Source: a bacterium
GTDB taxonomy: Bacteria > Actinomycetota > Humimicrobiia > Humimicrobiales > Humimicrobiaceae
Reading direction: 5' to 3'
NCBI GenBank assembly: GCA_030611285.1
Contig: JAUWQC010000022.1
Span: 1 to 10,384 of the forward strand
Length of the DNA: 10,384 bases
Shown: positions 1 through 7,752 of the stretch, piece after piece
Layout: the number at the start of each line of letters is the position of its first letter
Position numbering within the stretch: position 1 is the stretch's first letter
Notes under the pieces: generated by a model
Database searches by the model: none
Seen by the model: the letters and a program-made list of their open reading frames with translations, nothing else
What the model was told of the DNA's origin: nothing
Made by a program: the position numbers and the translations under genes

Positions 1-739
1 TAAGTTCTGCTGCTTTTTCAAATTCTCTATCCTTTGAATACTGCTCCATTTTTGCTTTTAACCGGCCAATAATAGTTCTATCTTTTCCCTTTAAAAATAA
101 CATTGTAAAGTCAATATTCCTGCCATATTCTTCTTGAGAAACATTGCCAGTACATGGAGCCGGACATAATTTAATATGGTAATTAAGACAGGGCATATTT
201 TTACTTTTACCTGGCCTTACTTTCTTGCAATCCCTTATTTGGAATATTTTTCTCAAATATTCCAGAGTTTTTCTTACAGCTCTCGCATCAGTATAAGGCC
301 CGAAATATTTTGCACCTTTAATATTCCTATTTCTGGTTAAAAACACCCTGGGGAATTTTTCGCCAACCGTAACCGCAATAAATGGATATGACTTATCATC
401 TTTTAAATCTATATTATATTTTGGTTTATTTTTCTTAATTAAACTATCTTCAAGTATTAATGCTTCTGTTTCATTATCTGTGACTATATAATCTATGGAT
501 TTAATTTTTTTTGCAAAATCTAAAGGCTTAGCGTATAAAAAGTTGTCACTTCTATCTTGAAAATAGCTTTTTACACGGCTGTAAAGATTTTTTGCTTTAC
601 CAATATAGATGATTTTGTCTTCAGAATTTTTAAAAATATACACTCCGGCCTTCTTCGGCAGTATCTTTAAAAGTTCCTTTATTTTATACCCCTGATAATT
701 ATTTTCATTTATTTTTTTATCTACTGCTACCGTATTCAT
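1..739 (-). CDS. uvrC: UvrABC excinuclease subunit C, N-terminal part (3' end outside window)
   Basis: UvrC is the nuclease of nucleotide excision repair; it cuts on both sides of a lesion held by UvrB. The first 246 codons are visible. The GIY-YIG nuclease domain, which makes the 3' cut, has GVY at 32-34, YIG at 45-47, the [13 protein letters not shown] block at 48-60 and the acidic ETEALILE block at 90-97. Cysteines 171, 184, 192 and 196 match the cysteine cluster of UvrC proteins. A UVR (UvrB-binding) motif begins near 217 and is cut off by the window edge. About 350 residues are missing if the length is family-typical, including the RNase H-like second nuclease domain. I chose ATG 739 because it is the only ATG in frame near the start and has AAGGA 8 nt upstream. 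It lies inside the end of uvrA (23-bp overlap), which implies co-transcription and coupled translation. Confidence 0.97.
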   Translation of the reverse strand, partial: MNTVAVDKKINENNYQGYKIKELLKILPKKAGVYIFKNSEDKIIYIGKAKNLYSRVKSYFQDRSDNFLYAKPLDFAKKIKSIDYIVTDNETEALILEDSLIKKNKPKYNIDLKDDKSYPFIAVTVGEKFPRVFLTRNRNIKGAKYFGPYTDARAVRKTLEYLRKIFQIRDCKKVRPGKSKNMPCLNYHIKLCPAPCTGNVSQEEYGRNIDFTMLFLKGKDRTIIGRLKAKMEQYSKDREFEKAAEL

Positions 740-3587
740 AAAGTTGTTCCTTAACCAAATTTTTATCCATATACATCTTTAGAAAATTTCCGGTGTAAGA
801 ATTTTTGTTTTCTGCCACTTCTTCGGGAGTCCCCTGAGCAATAATTCTTCCGCCTTTATTTCCCCCTTCCGGTCCAAGGTCTATAATATAATCAGCAGTC
901 TTAATCACTTCCAGATTATGTTCGATTACCAGTACCGTATTTCCTGCGTCCACTAATCTTTTCAATATTGCCAGTAACTTACTTATATCGTCAAAATGCA
1001 GGCCGGTAGTAGGCTCGTCCAGTAGATACAAAGTATTACCTGTGCTTTTTTTAGAAAGTTCTGTAGAAAGTTTAACCCTTTGCGCCTCTCCACCTGATAA
1101 GGTTGTGGAAGACTGTCCTAATTTAATATACCCTAAACCTACATCATTAATTAATTCCAGTTTTTTATTGATTCTTGGAATGTTTTTAAAAAAATTCATG
1201 GCTTCTTCAACAGTCATATTTAAAACATCATCAATATTTCTACCTTTATATCTTATTTCTAAAGTTTCACGGTTAAACCTCTTTCCCTTACAAACCTCAC
1301 AGGGGATATAAATGTCAGGTAGAAAATGCATCTCTATTTTTATAAGACCACCCCCGCCGCAAGCCTCACATCTTCCACCTTTTACATTAAAACTAAATCT
1401 GCCTGGCTTGTAGCCTCTCATTTTAGAATCATGTGTTTTTGAAAATAATTCCCTGATATAGGTAAAAACACCGGTATATGTCGCCGGATTTGAGCGGGGA
1501 GTTCTTCCTATCGGTGACTGATCAATAACAATCACCTTATCCAGATTCTGGTAATTGAGTATTCCGTCATGTGCGCCGGCACTGCGGTTTGTTCTCATCA
1601 GCAAATTGGAAAGAGACGGGTACAATATTTCATTTACAAGAGTGCTTTTACCGGACCCTGAAACTCCGGTTACTGCAATTATTTTTCCCAGATCTATATG
1701 GACATCAATATTTTTTAAGTTATGTTCTCTGGCACCTTTAATAATTATATATTTACCGTTTCCGTTTCTCCTTATTTCGGGTATTGGTATAAATCTTTCT
1801 CCACTTAAATATTTTCCGGTTATGGACTTATCGCAGTTATATATGTCATCCAGTTTTCCGCTGAATACAATTTCTCCACCATGTATGCCCGCTCCTGGTC
1901 CTATGTCAACTACAAAATCTGAATTCCTTATGGTTTCTTCGTCATGTTCTATTACTATTATGGTATTTCCCATGTCTCTTAAACGTTTAAGGGCATTTAT
2001 CAATTTTTTATTATCCCTCTGGTGAAGACCGATACTCGGTTCATCAAGTATGTAGAGAACTCCCACCAGTCCTGACCCAATCTGGGTGGCCAATCTTATC
2101 CTCTGGGATTCACCACTGGATAAAGTGCTGGATTTCCTATCCAGAGTCAGGTAACTAAGACCTACATCTTTTAAAAAATTCAGGCGTTCGATAACTTCTT
2201 TAATCAGTCTTTCACCTATTATCTTTTCTCTTTCAGTCAGTTTAAGCAACTTTAACCACTCAATATCCTCTTCTATTGTTTTTTCACAAAAGTCCGCTAT
2301 AGATATGGAACCAATTTTAACTGCCAGGCTTTCCCGCCGCAGTCTTTTACCGCTGCATCCACTGCACGGCCTGCTGCTTATCAATTTCTCTATTTTAATT
2401 CTTTGACTTTCAGATTCTGTTTCCAGATATCTTCTACTCAAATTATTGGCAAGACCTTCAAATTTTAAATAATAATGCCTTATTTTGCCCTTATGACTTA
2501 TGTAACTAATTTTTATCCGCCTTCCATTAGTCCCATATAAGATTATCCTCTTTGCATATTCATCAAGATCTTTAAAAGGAATGTTTAAATCAAACTCATA
2601 TTCTTCAGCCAGACTTTTTATTAACTGGGAATAATAATTTGAATAACTCATATTAAAGAAAGGAATAGCGCCATTCATTATACTTAACTCAGGATGCTCT
2701 ACAATTAAATCAGGGTCTATATCCTTACTTATACCCAGACCGCCACACTCCCTGCAGGCTCCATAAGGGCTATTAAAAGAAAACATCCTGGGGGTAAGTT
2801 CCTCAAAATCTATTCCACAATCTACACAGGAAAATTTTTCAGAGAAGCTGTGTATTTCTCCAGAATCCAGCAGTTGAATATATATAATGCCGCTGCTTTC
2901 TTTAAGCGATATTTCAATATCTTCAGAAAGCCTTTTTTTTATATCCGGTTTTATTTTTAGTCTGTCAATTATAATTTCAATATTATGTTTAATATTTTTA
3001 TCTAATTTAAAATCAAAGTCTTCCCCTAGTTCATAAATCCTGCCATCTATCCTGACTCTTGCATATCCCCTATCCTTGACATTTTCGAAAGTCTTTATAT
3101 ATTCACCCTTTCTGCCTCTTATAATAGGCGAAAGAACTTGAAATTTTGTTCCTTCAGGTAATTCCATTACTCTATCCACTATTTGATCTACTGTCTGCCT
3201 GGTTATGAGCTTGCCGCACTTATAACAATAAGGTATCCCAATTTGAGCATATAGAACCCTGAGATAATCATATATCTCGGTTATTGTTCCTACTGTAGAC
3301 CTGGGATTTTTAGAAACACCTTTCTGATTTATGGATACCGCCGGTGATAATCCCTCTATTAGATCAACATCGGGTTTTTTCATCTGTCCCAGAAACTGTC
3401 TTGCATAAGAAGAAAGCGATTCTACATATCTTCTCTGTCCTTCAGCATAGATAGTATCAAATGCCAGTGATGATTTCCCCGACCCGCTTACGCCGGTGAA
3501 AACTATAAACTTGTTTCTGGGGATTCTTAAATTTATATTTTTAAGATTATGCTCCCTGGCGCCCTTTATTATTATTTCTTCTTTCAT
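717..3587 (-). CDS. uvrA: UvrABC excinuclease subunit A (ABC-type ATPase, damage sensor)
   Basis: UvrA dimers scan DNA for bulky or distorting lesions and load UvrB onto them. The 956-residue protein is full length for the family (E. coli 940). It has two ABC ATPase modules. Module 1 has Walker A GVSGSGKS at 32-39, signature LSSGESQRI near 489-497 and Walker [12 protein letters not shown] at 511-521, with His548 as switch residue. Module 2 has Walker A at 641-648, signature LSGGEAQRV at 830-838 and Walker [12 protein letters not shown] at 853-863, with His890. Zinc-binding pairs are C254/C257 with C278/C281, and C740/C743 with C763/C766. C121/C124 and C408/C411 could form a third site (inferred). 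Each half opens with the same [14 protein letters not shown] string, a sign of the internal duplication. The ATG is 5 bp after the uvrB stop and has no SD at useful distance (GAGG is 16 nt away), so translation probably depends on coupling to uvrB. All key motifs are intact. Confidence 0.99.
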   Translation of the reverse strand: MKEEIIIKGAREHNLKNINLRIPRNKFIVFTGVSGSGKSSLAFDTIYAEGQRRYVESLSSYARQFLGQMKKPDVDLIEGLSPAVSINQKGVSKNPRSTVGTITEIYDYLRVLYAQIGIPYCYKCGKLITRQTVDQIVDRVMELPEGTKFQVLSPIIRGRKGEYIKTFENVKDRGYARVRIDGRIYELGEDFDFKLDKNIKHNIEIIIDRLKIKPDIKKRLSEDIEISLKESSGIIYIQLLDSGEIHSFSEKFSCVDCGIDFEELTPRMFSFNSPYGACRECGGLGISKDIDPDLIVEHPELSIMNGAIPFFNMSYSNYYSQLIKSLAEEYEFDLNIPFKDLDEYAKRIILYGTNGRRIKISYISHKGKIRHYYLKFEGLANNLSRRYLETESESQRIKIEKLISSRPCSGCSGKRLRRESLAVKIGSISIADFCEKTIEEDIEWLKLLKLTEREKIIGERLIKEVIERLNFLKDVGLSYLTLDRKSSTLSSGESQRIRLATQIGSGLVGVLYILDEPSIGLHQRDNKKLINALKRLRDMGNTIIVIEHDEETIRNSDFVVDIGPGAGIHGGEIVFSGKLDDIYNCDKSITGKYLSGERFIPIPEIRRNGNGKYIIIKGAREHNLKNIDVHIDLGKIIAVTGVSGSGKSTLVNEILYPSLSNLLMRTNRSAGAHDGILNYQNLDKVIVIDQSPIGRTPRSNPATYTGVFTYIRELFSKTHDSKMRGYKPGRFSFNVKGGRCEACGGGGLIKIEMHFLPDIYIPCEVCKGKRFNRETLEIRYKGRNIDDVLNMTVEEAMNFFKNIPRINKKLELINDVGLGYIKLGQSSTTLSGGEAQRVKLSTELSKKSTGNTLYLLDEPTTGLHFDDISKLLAILKRLVDAGNTVLVIEHNLEVIKTADYIIDLGPEGGNKGGRIIAQGTPEEVAENKNSYTGNFLKMYMDKNLVKEQLYEYGSSR
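748..752 (-). promoter_or_regulatory. Ribosome binding site of uvrC inside uvrA
   Basis: AAGGA sits 8 nt before the uvrC ATG (739-737) and within the last codons of uvrA. It supports this start over the out-of-frame ATG further downstream and shows that uvrC is translated from the uvrA message. Confidence 0.7.
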
Positions 3588-3592
3588 AAGTA

Positions 3593-5623
3593 TTATTTTT
3601 TAACCTCTATATTAGTTATTTTTTTTATCCTCTTTATTTCATCCCTTATAGCAGCAGCCTTTTCAAAATTCAATTCCCTTGATTCCAGGTACATTTCCTC
3701 TTCCAGACCACTTATTATAGTAGCTGCTTTAGAAGGATCCATATCCAGCAATTTATCTTCGCTGAATCTTTTTTTCTGTTCACCGACTTTAAAATCAGCT
3801 CTCACTTTCTTTTTGGTCTTTATTCCTCTTTTATATAATATGTCAGATATGGTTTTATTTATAGTTTTCGGTGTAATATTATGCTTCTTATTATATTCAA
3901 TTTGCAGGTCTCTTCTCCTGTTGGTTTCATATAATGCATTTTTTATGGCATTAGTTATATAATCAGCGTACATTATAACTTTTCCGTTAACATTTCTCGA
4001 TGCCCTTCCAATAGTCTGTATAAGTGATATTTCTGACCTTAGAAACCCCTCTTTGTCCGCATCTAATATAGCCACCAATGATACTTCCGGGAGATCTAAT
4101 CCTTCTCTCAGTAAATTTATTCCCACCAGCACATCGAATTCTCCAGTTCTCAGCCCCCTTAATATTTCCACTCTTTCCAACGTATCTATAGTGGAATGTA
4201 AATACCTGACCTTAATTTTTCTACCCGACAGATAATCAGTCAGGTCTTCTGCCATTCTTTTAGTGAGAGTAGTTACCAGAACCCTTTCACCTCTACTCAC
4301 CACTTTCTTTATCTCATATATTAGATCATCTATCTGACCTCTTGTTTTTCTTACAGAGACTTCCGGATCTACCAGCCCGGTAGGCCTTATTATTTGTTCC
4401 ACTATCTGACTGCTCGCTTTTCTCTCATAAGTACCCGGTGTAGCTGAAGTAAATATCACTCTACCCACTTTTGCTTCAAATTCTTCAAATCTTAATGGTC
4501 TATTATCTAAAGCTGAAGGAAGTCTAAATCCATAGTCTACCAGAGTTTGCTTTCTTGAGTGATCACCTTTATACATTCCCCTTATCTGAGGAATTGAAAT
4601 ATGTGATTCATCAATAATCATCAGAAAATCATCAGGAAAAAAATCAAGTAAGGTATTAGGCGCTTCTCCTGGTTTTTTTCCTAATATATGTCTTGAATAA
4701 TTCTCAATACCGCCACAAAATCCTAATTCTGCTATCATTTCCATATCATATCTGGTTCTTGATTCTATTCTCTGAGCTTCAAGCAGCTTATTCTGGTTTT
4801 TAAAATACTTTATTCTTTCCTCAAGCTCCTCTTCGATGGTCTCCAGTGCTCTGTCAACCCATTCCACAGTTGCTAAAAAATGAGTGGCCGGGGATATAAT
4901 ATATACTTCTTTCTCTTCATAAATCTCTCCTGACACCGGATTAAACTCTACAATTCTTTCTAATTCATCTCCTAAAAGCTGCACTCTTATAGCCCTGTCC
5001 TGATATGCCGGGAATATTTCTATGGTATCCCCTTTGACTCTAAATTTACCATTGGAAAAATCATAATCATTTCTTTCGTATCTTATATTGACTAACCTAC
5101 CTATTATCTCCTCTCTTGGAAATTCTTTTCCTGACCTTAAAATAATTCTCTGTCTTCCGTATTCAGAAGGTGAGCCCAGACCATATATACAGGAAACGCT
5201 TGCAACTGCTATAACATCATTTCTGGTATAGAGAGAATTAGTAGTGGATAATCTTAACTTTTCTATTTCTTCATTTATAGAAGTATCTTTCTCAATATAC
5301 ATATCCTTGCCAGGGAGATATGCTTCCGGTTGGTAATAATCATAATAGCTTACAAAGTATTCTACTGCATTATTGGGGAAAAATTCCTTGAACTCGTTAC
5401 AAAGCTGGGCTGCAAGTGTCTTATTGGGAGCCAGAACCAATGTTGGAAGCTGAATATTCTGTATCACATTTGCTATTGAATAAGTCTTTCCGGAACCAGT
5501 AACTCCCAGTAAACTTTGAAATTTAAAATTATTTCCAATACCTTTCGTCAGCTGGCTAATAGCCTTATCCTGGTCCCCCTGAGGAGAATAATTGGATACT
5601 ATTTTAAATTTAGAACCAAGCAT
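3593..5623 (-). CDS. uvrB: UvrABC excinuclease subunit B (damage-verification helicase)
   Basis: UvrB receives DNA from UvrA, verifies the lesion by threading one strand behind a beta-hairpin, and recruits UvrC. The 676-residue protein is full length. Walker A GVTGSGKT is at 40-47. The Tyr-rich beta-hairpin spans about 92-113 ([15 protein letters not shown]). The UvrA-interaction region follows. The Walker B/DEAD-like IDESH is at 337-341, motif [15 protein letters not shown] at 501-514 and motif [11 protein letters not shown] at 536-544. A C-terminal UVR motif, the UvrC contact, lies at about 638-672 ([17 protein letters not shown]). The start at ATG 5623 fits the family N-terminus ([14 protein letters not shown]), and no other in-frame start lies just upstream. 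No clear SD precedes it: the 26 bp between the coaE stop and this ATG is AT-rich without a GGAGG-like run. It is probably in one operon with coaE, uvrA and uvrC. Confidence 0.99.
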   Translation of the reverse strand: MLGSKFKIVSNYSPQGDQDKAISQLTKGIGNNFKFQSLLGVTGSGKTYSIANVIQNIQLPTLVLAPNKTLAAQLCNEFKEFFPNNAVEYFVSYYDYYQPEAYLPGKDMYIEKDTSINEEIEKLRLSTTNSLYTRNDVIAVASVSCIYGLGSPSEYGRQRIILRSGKEFPREEIIGRLVNIRYERNDYDFSNGKFRVKGDTIEIFPAYQDRAIRVQLLGDELERIVEFNPVSGEIYEEKEVYIISPATHFLATVEWVDRALETIEEELEERIKYFKNQNKLLEAQRIESRTRYDMEMIAELGFCGGIENYSRHILGKKPGEAPNTLLDFFPDDFLMIIDESHISIPQIRGMYKGDHSRKQTLVDYGFRLPSALDNRPLRFEEFEAKVGRVIFTSATPGTYERKASSQIVEQIIRPTGLVDPEVSVRKTRGQIDDLIYEIKKVVSRGERVLVTTLTKRMAEDLTDYLSGRKIKVRYLHSTIDTLERVEILRGLRTGEFDVLVGINLLREGLDLPEVSLVAILDADKEGFLRSEISLIQTIGRASRNVNGKVIMYADYITNAIKNALYETNRRRDLQIEYNKKHNITPKTINKTISDILYKRGIKTKKKVRADFKVGEQKKRFSEDKLLDMDPSKAATIISGLEEEMYLESRELNFEKAAAIRDEIKRIKKITNIEVKK

Positions 5624-5649
5624 ACTATATACTGTGTTTTTATTTATAC

Positions 5650-6231
5650 TTAAATATTTCTTAAAATTTTTTCTACTTTTTTTAACAAACTCTCTTTAGA
5701 GTTATTATTATTAATAATAAAATCCACTTTCTTTCTATTTATCCTTATATGCTGCCCTTCTATTCTTAATTCTATATCATCATCTGGAAAATTTTTATTC
5801 TTCAAAAAGATTTCTCTTCTCTGGTCAGTAGTATCAACCAGAATAATATAATCACACATCGGGTCCAATTTACAGTCAAATAATATTGCCGCATCTATTA
5901 TTATATAATTTTTATTCTGGTTTTCATTTAAAATATTTTTCACTTCACTTCTAATTAAAGGAAACATTAATCTGTTCAATTTCTTCAGTTCCGCTCTGCT
6001 GGAAAAAACTTTTTCTGCTAAAGCTTTATAAATAAGATCTCCATCGGAGCTGAATACCCCGTCTCCAAATATTTTTCTAAGTTCGTTCATGATTTCGGGA
6101 TTTTTTGAATAGATGTTTTTTGCTGCCTTATCTACATCCGATATCAGAACATTTTTCTTTATTTTTTTTATATATCTGCTTACCGTGCTTTTACCCGAGG
6201 CGATCCTGCCGGTAATTCCTATGACTACTAT
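5650..6231 (-). CDS. coaE: Dephospho-CoA kinase, with no canonical start codon for the full-length frame
   Basis: CoaE phosphorylates the 3'-OH of dephospho-CoA with ATP, the last step of coenzyme A synthesis in the cytoplasm. Read from an ATA codon at 6231 the protein has 193 residues, close to the usual ~200. It begins I/M-VVIGITG and carries P-loop GRIASGKST at 8-16, the DxD pair D32/D34 (SDVDKAA), FPLIRSEV in the middle, the DAAILFD substrate/lid segment, and the conserved C-terminal RIEGQ and VDFIINNNNS motifs. The first in-frame ATG (6090) would remove the P-loop and give a dead 146-residue protein. Between the in-frame TAG at 6249-6247 and that ATG there is no ATG, GTG or TTG. AGGAGG at 6245-6240 is 8 nt before the ATA, so an ATA start, or an ATG-to-ATA change or sequence error, is the best reading. 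The family call is secure; the start is not. Confidence 0.9.
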   Translation of the reverse strand: MVVIGITGRIASGKSTVSRYIKKIKKNVLISDVDKAAKNIYSKNPEIMNELRKIFGDGVFSSDGDLIYKALAEKVFSSRAELKKLNRLMFPLIRSEVKNILNENQNKNYIIIDAAILFDCKLDPMCDYIILVDTTDQRREIFLKNKNFPDDDIELRIEGQHIRINRKKVDFIINNNNSKESLLKKVEKILRNI

Positions 6232-6239
6232 TGTACATT

Positions 6240-6245
6240 CCTCCT
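6240..6245 (-). promoter_or_regulatory. Consensus ribosome binding site before coaE
   Basis: AGGAGG is a perfect SD. It is 8 nt from the in-frame ATA (6231-6229) and 1 nt from an out-of-frame ATG (6238-6236). That ATG frame hits TAA after 15 codons. The spacing decides in favour of initiation at the ATA. Confidence 0.65.
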
Positions 6246-6271
6246 GCTAATTTAATAATTTAAAGAGCTCA

Positions 6272-6289
6272 TCCTGAAATTCCTGAAAT
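6272..6289. repeat. 9-bp perfect tandem duplication
   Basis: TCCTGAAAT occurs twice back to back on the plus strand (6272-6280 and 6281-6289), in the gap between the S1 gene and coaE. A short tandem duplication like this can arise by replication slippage. No function is visible. Confidence 0.6.
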
Positions 6290-6311
6290 AAAAAATCTAA
6301 AGTTAAATATT

Positions 6312-6329
6312 AAAAAGATAATAATATCT
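6312..6329 (-). terminator. Weak possible intrinsic terminator after the S1 gene
   Basis: On the minus strand AGATA-TTAT-TATCT forms a 5-bp stem with a 4-nt loop, and five T residues run from the last base of the stem to 6312. Only one pair is G-C, so the stem is weak and could be chance in AT-rich DNA. It lies about 80 nt after the S1 stop codon. The rest of the 6246-6407 gap shows only AT-rich sequence and no convincing promoter or RNA. Confidence 0.15.
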
Positions 6330-6407
6330 AAATATCTAATGGTTTTTCTAAAACATTATCGTGGTTCTATGAAGCTTTAAGACACAAATTTGAATGGCTG
6401 AAATATA

Positions 6408-7670
6408 CTACTCTTCTATATTGGCTTCCTTTTTCATTTCTTTCAATATTTCTTTTATTTTCCTTTTTTTATTGGATTCTTTATCTGAAACCTCTTTTTT
6501 TTCACTCTTTTTTTCTGATTTTGAATCTTTCACCCTTTTTTCTTCTTCTTTATCCTCAACTGGATTCTCGACTTGCTTAACACTGAAAGCCATTCTTCTC
6601 TTATCAAAATCTATATCAATAATTCTAACCATCAGCTCATCCCCGATTTTTGCAACATCACTGGGCTTCTTTACCGGTTCCGGACTTAATTCAGATATGT
6701 GCACCAGGCCTTCAAGACCTTCCTCTACCTGTACAAATAATCCAAACTTTACTATTCTAGTCACTTTACCCTTTGCCACATCTTTTACGGAATAATTTTT
6801 TATTTTTTCCAACCAGGGGTCCTTTTGGGTTTGCTTTAAACCCAGAGATAGTCTTTGCTTTTCATAATCAATACCTAATATTTCCACATCTACTTCTTGA
6901 TCAACATTAACCACTTCCGAAGGATGCTTTACATGATTCCAGGAAAGTTCAGATATATGTACCAGACCATCAACACCACCTACATCAACAAAAGCTCCGA
7001 AATCTGCGATACTGGTAATTATACCTTTCTTTATCTGACCGATTTCCATATTATTGAGTATTTCTTTTCGCTGCTCTTTTCTCTCATCTTCTATAATGGC
7101 TTTCCGGGATAGGACAACATTATTTCTATGCCTATCGACTTCAATAATTTTACATGCACATTTTTCACCAATATAGGACTGGAGGTCCTTAGTTTTTCTA
7201 ACATCTACTAATGATGCCGGTAAAAATCCCCTCAAGCCTATATCTACAATCAGGCCTCCTCTGACACACTCTATAATCTCACCTTCAACTGTATCCCCAT
7301 TCTCATATATTTTCTCTATCCTATTGAAATTTTGCTCTACTTCAGCTCTTTTTTTCGATAGTATAAGCCGACCATCCTGATCTTCCTTCTGAATTACCAT
7401 TATCTCTATTTCATCATTAATCTTCAGGACATCTTCAGGCTTTACATCATTTCTTATTGATAGCTCACTCTTAGGTACAACTCCTTCTGATTTAAAGCCC
7501 ACATCAACCAAAACTTCATCTTTGTAAATTTTTACTATCCTACCCTTAACCACATCACCATCATTTAAATTAACCATAGTGAGGTCATAATTGGGAACCA
7601 TCTCACCCTTTTCATTTTTTATCATACAGTTGTCATTTGTTAGTTTGTTGTAAATATTATTCTCAGTCAT
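6408..7670 (-). CDS. rpsA: 30S ribosomal protein S1-type protein (four S1 domains)
   Basis: S1 proteins bind mRNA through repeated OB-fold S1 domains and help place weakly structured or SD-poor messages on the 30S subunit. From ATG 7670 the protein has 420 residues. The four S1 domains lie at about 38-107, 125-190, 211-279 and 296-365; domains 3 and 4 share the hallmark GLVHISELS. Residues 366-420 are a low-complexity Lys/Glu/Ser tail, probably disordered. Four domains are usual outside Proteobacteria, where E. coli S1 has six. The frame stays open upstream to a TTG at 7685, which is only 1 nt from GGAG (7690-7687), while the ATG at 7670 is 16 nt away; neither spacing is good. I prefer the ATG, but 7685 is possible. 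The gene sits between polA and coaE. It could also be a general S1-domain RNA-binding protein, but domain count and context favour RpsA. Confidence 0.9.
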   Translation of the reverse strand: MTENNIYNKLTNDNCMIKNEKGEMVPNYDLTMVNLNDGDVVKGRIVKIYKDEVLVDVGFKSEGVVPKSELSIRNDVKPEDVLKINDEIEIMVIQKEDQDGRLILSKKRAEVEQNFNRIEKIYENGDTVEGEIIECVRGGLIVDIGLRGFLPASLVDVRKTKDLQSYIGEKCACKIIEVDRHRNNVVLSRKAIIEDERKEQRKEILNNMEIGQIKKGIITSIADFGAFVDVGGVDGLVHISELSWNHVKHPSEVVNVDQEVDVEILGIDYEKQRLSLGLKQTQKDPWLEKIKNYSVKDVAKGKVTRIVKFGLFVQVEEGLEGLVHISELSPEPVKKPSDVAKIGDELMVRIIDIDFDKRRMAFSVKQVENPVEDKEEEKRVKDSKSEKKSEKKEVSDKESNKKRKIKEILKEMKKEANIEE

Positions 7671-7686
7671 ATTTTTATAAATCAAT

Positions 7687-7696
7687 CTCCTTTTTT
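7687..7696 (-). promoter_or_regulatory. Ribosome binding site of the S1 gene, oddly spaced
   Basis: AAAAAAGGAG is a strong SD in the polA-S1 gap. It is 1 nt from a TTG (7685) and 16 nt from an ATG (7670), both in the S1 frame. An ATT at 7682 is 4 nt away. It confirms translation starts in this stretch but does not settle the start codon. Confidence 0.6.
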
Positions 7697-7706
7697 AACA
7701 TTCGAA

Positions 7707-7735
7707 AGGATAGCACGCAAGAAAAGAATAATCAA
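7707..7735 (-). promoter_or_regulatory. Candidate sigma-70-type promoter for the S1 gene
   Basis: TTGATT (7735-7730) and TATCCT (7712-7707) are separated by exactly 17 bp. TGC directly precedes the -10, giving an extended -10 form (TGnTAT). Each hexamer matches consensus at four of six positions. Transcription would begin near 7700, just ahead of the SD, giving a leader of about 30 nt. It lies in the 67-bp region between the polA stop and the TTG at 7685. The call rests on spacing and the TG motif; chance matches are common in AT-rich DNA. Confidence 0.4.
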
Positions 7736-7752
7736 TATTATAAAATATTTTC

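Noticed and set aside
1042..1311. Plus-strand open frame inside uvrA (and similar ones at 1555-2025, 3549-3962, 4053-4235, 6394-6795, 6897-7112, 7907-8095)
   Set aside because: All are antisense to well-supported genes, show no family motifs, and are compositional shadows of Lys/Glu/Ile-rich coding sequence.
717..3587. Repeat between the two halves of uvrA ([14 protein letters not shown] twice)
   Set aside because: Expected from the ancient ABC-module duplication; the DNA differs at many synonymous sites, so it is not a recent repeat.
5650..6090. coaE starting at the first in-frame ATG, 6090
   Set aside because: It deletes the P-loop and DxD motif that are encoded in the same frame directly upstream, and has no SD.
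6229..6238. Frameshift linking ATG 6238 to the coaE frame
   Set aside because: Removing one A would give a good N-terminus, but that ATG is only 1 nt from the SD, whereas the ATA is 8 nt away. Kept as a secondary possibility only.
6355..6385. GATAAT as a -10 box for a coaE-uvrBAC promoter
   Set aside because: No -35-like hexamer lies at 16-18 bp; AT-rich DNA gives many such matches.
7728..7752. AATATT-TTAT-AATATT hairpin after polA as a terminator
   Set aside because: The stem is all A-T, with no following T-run.
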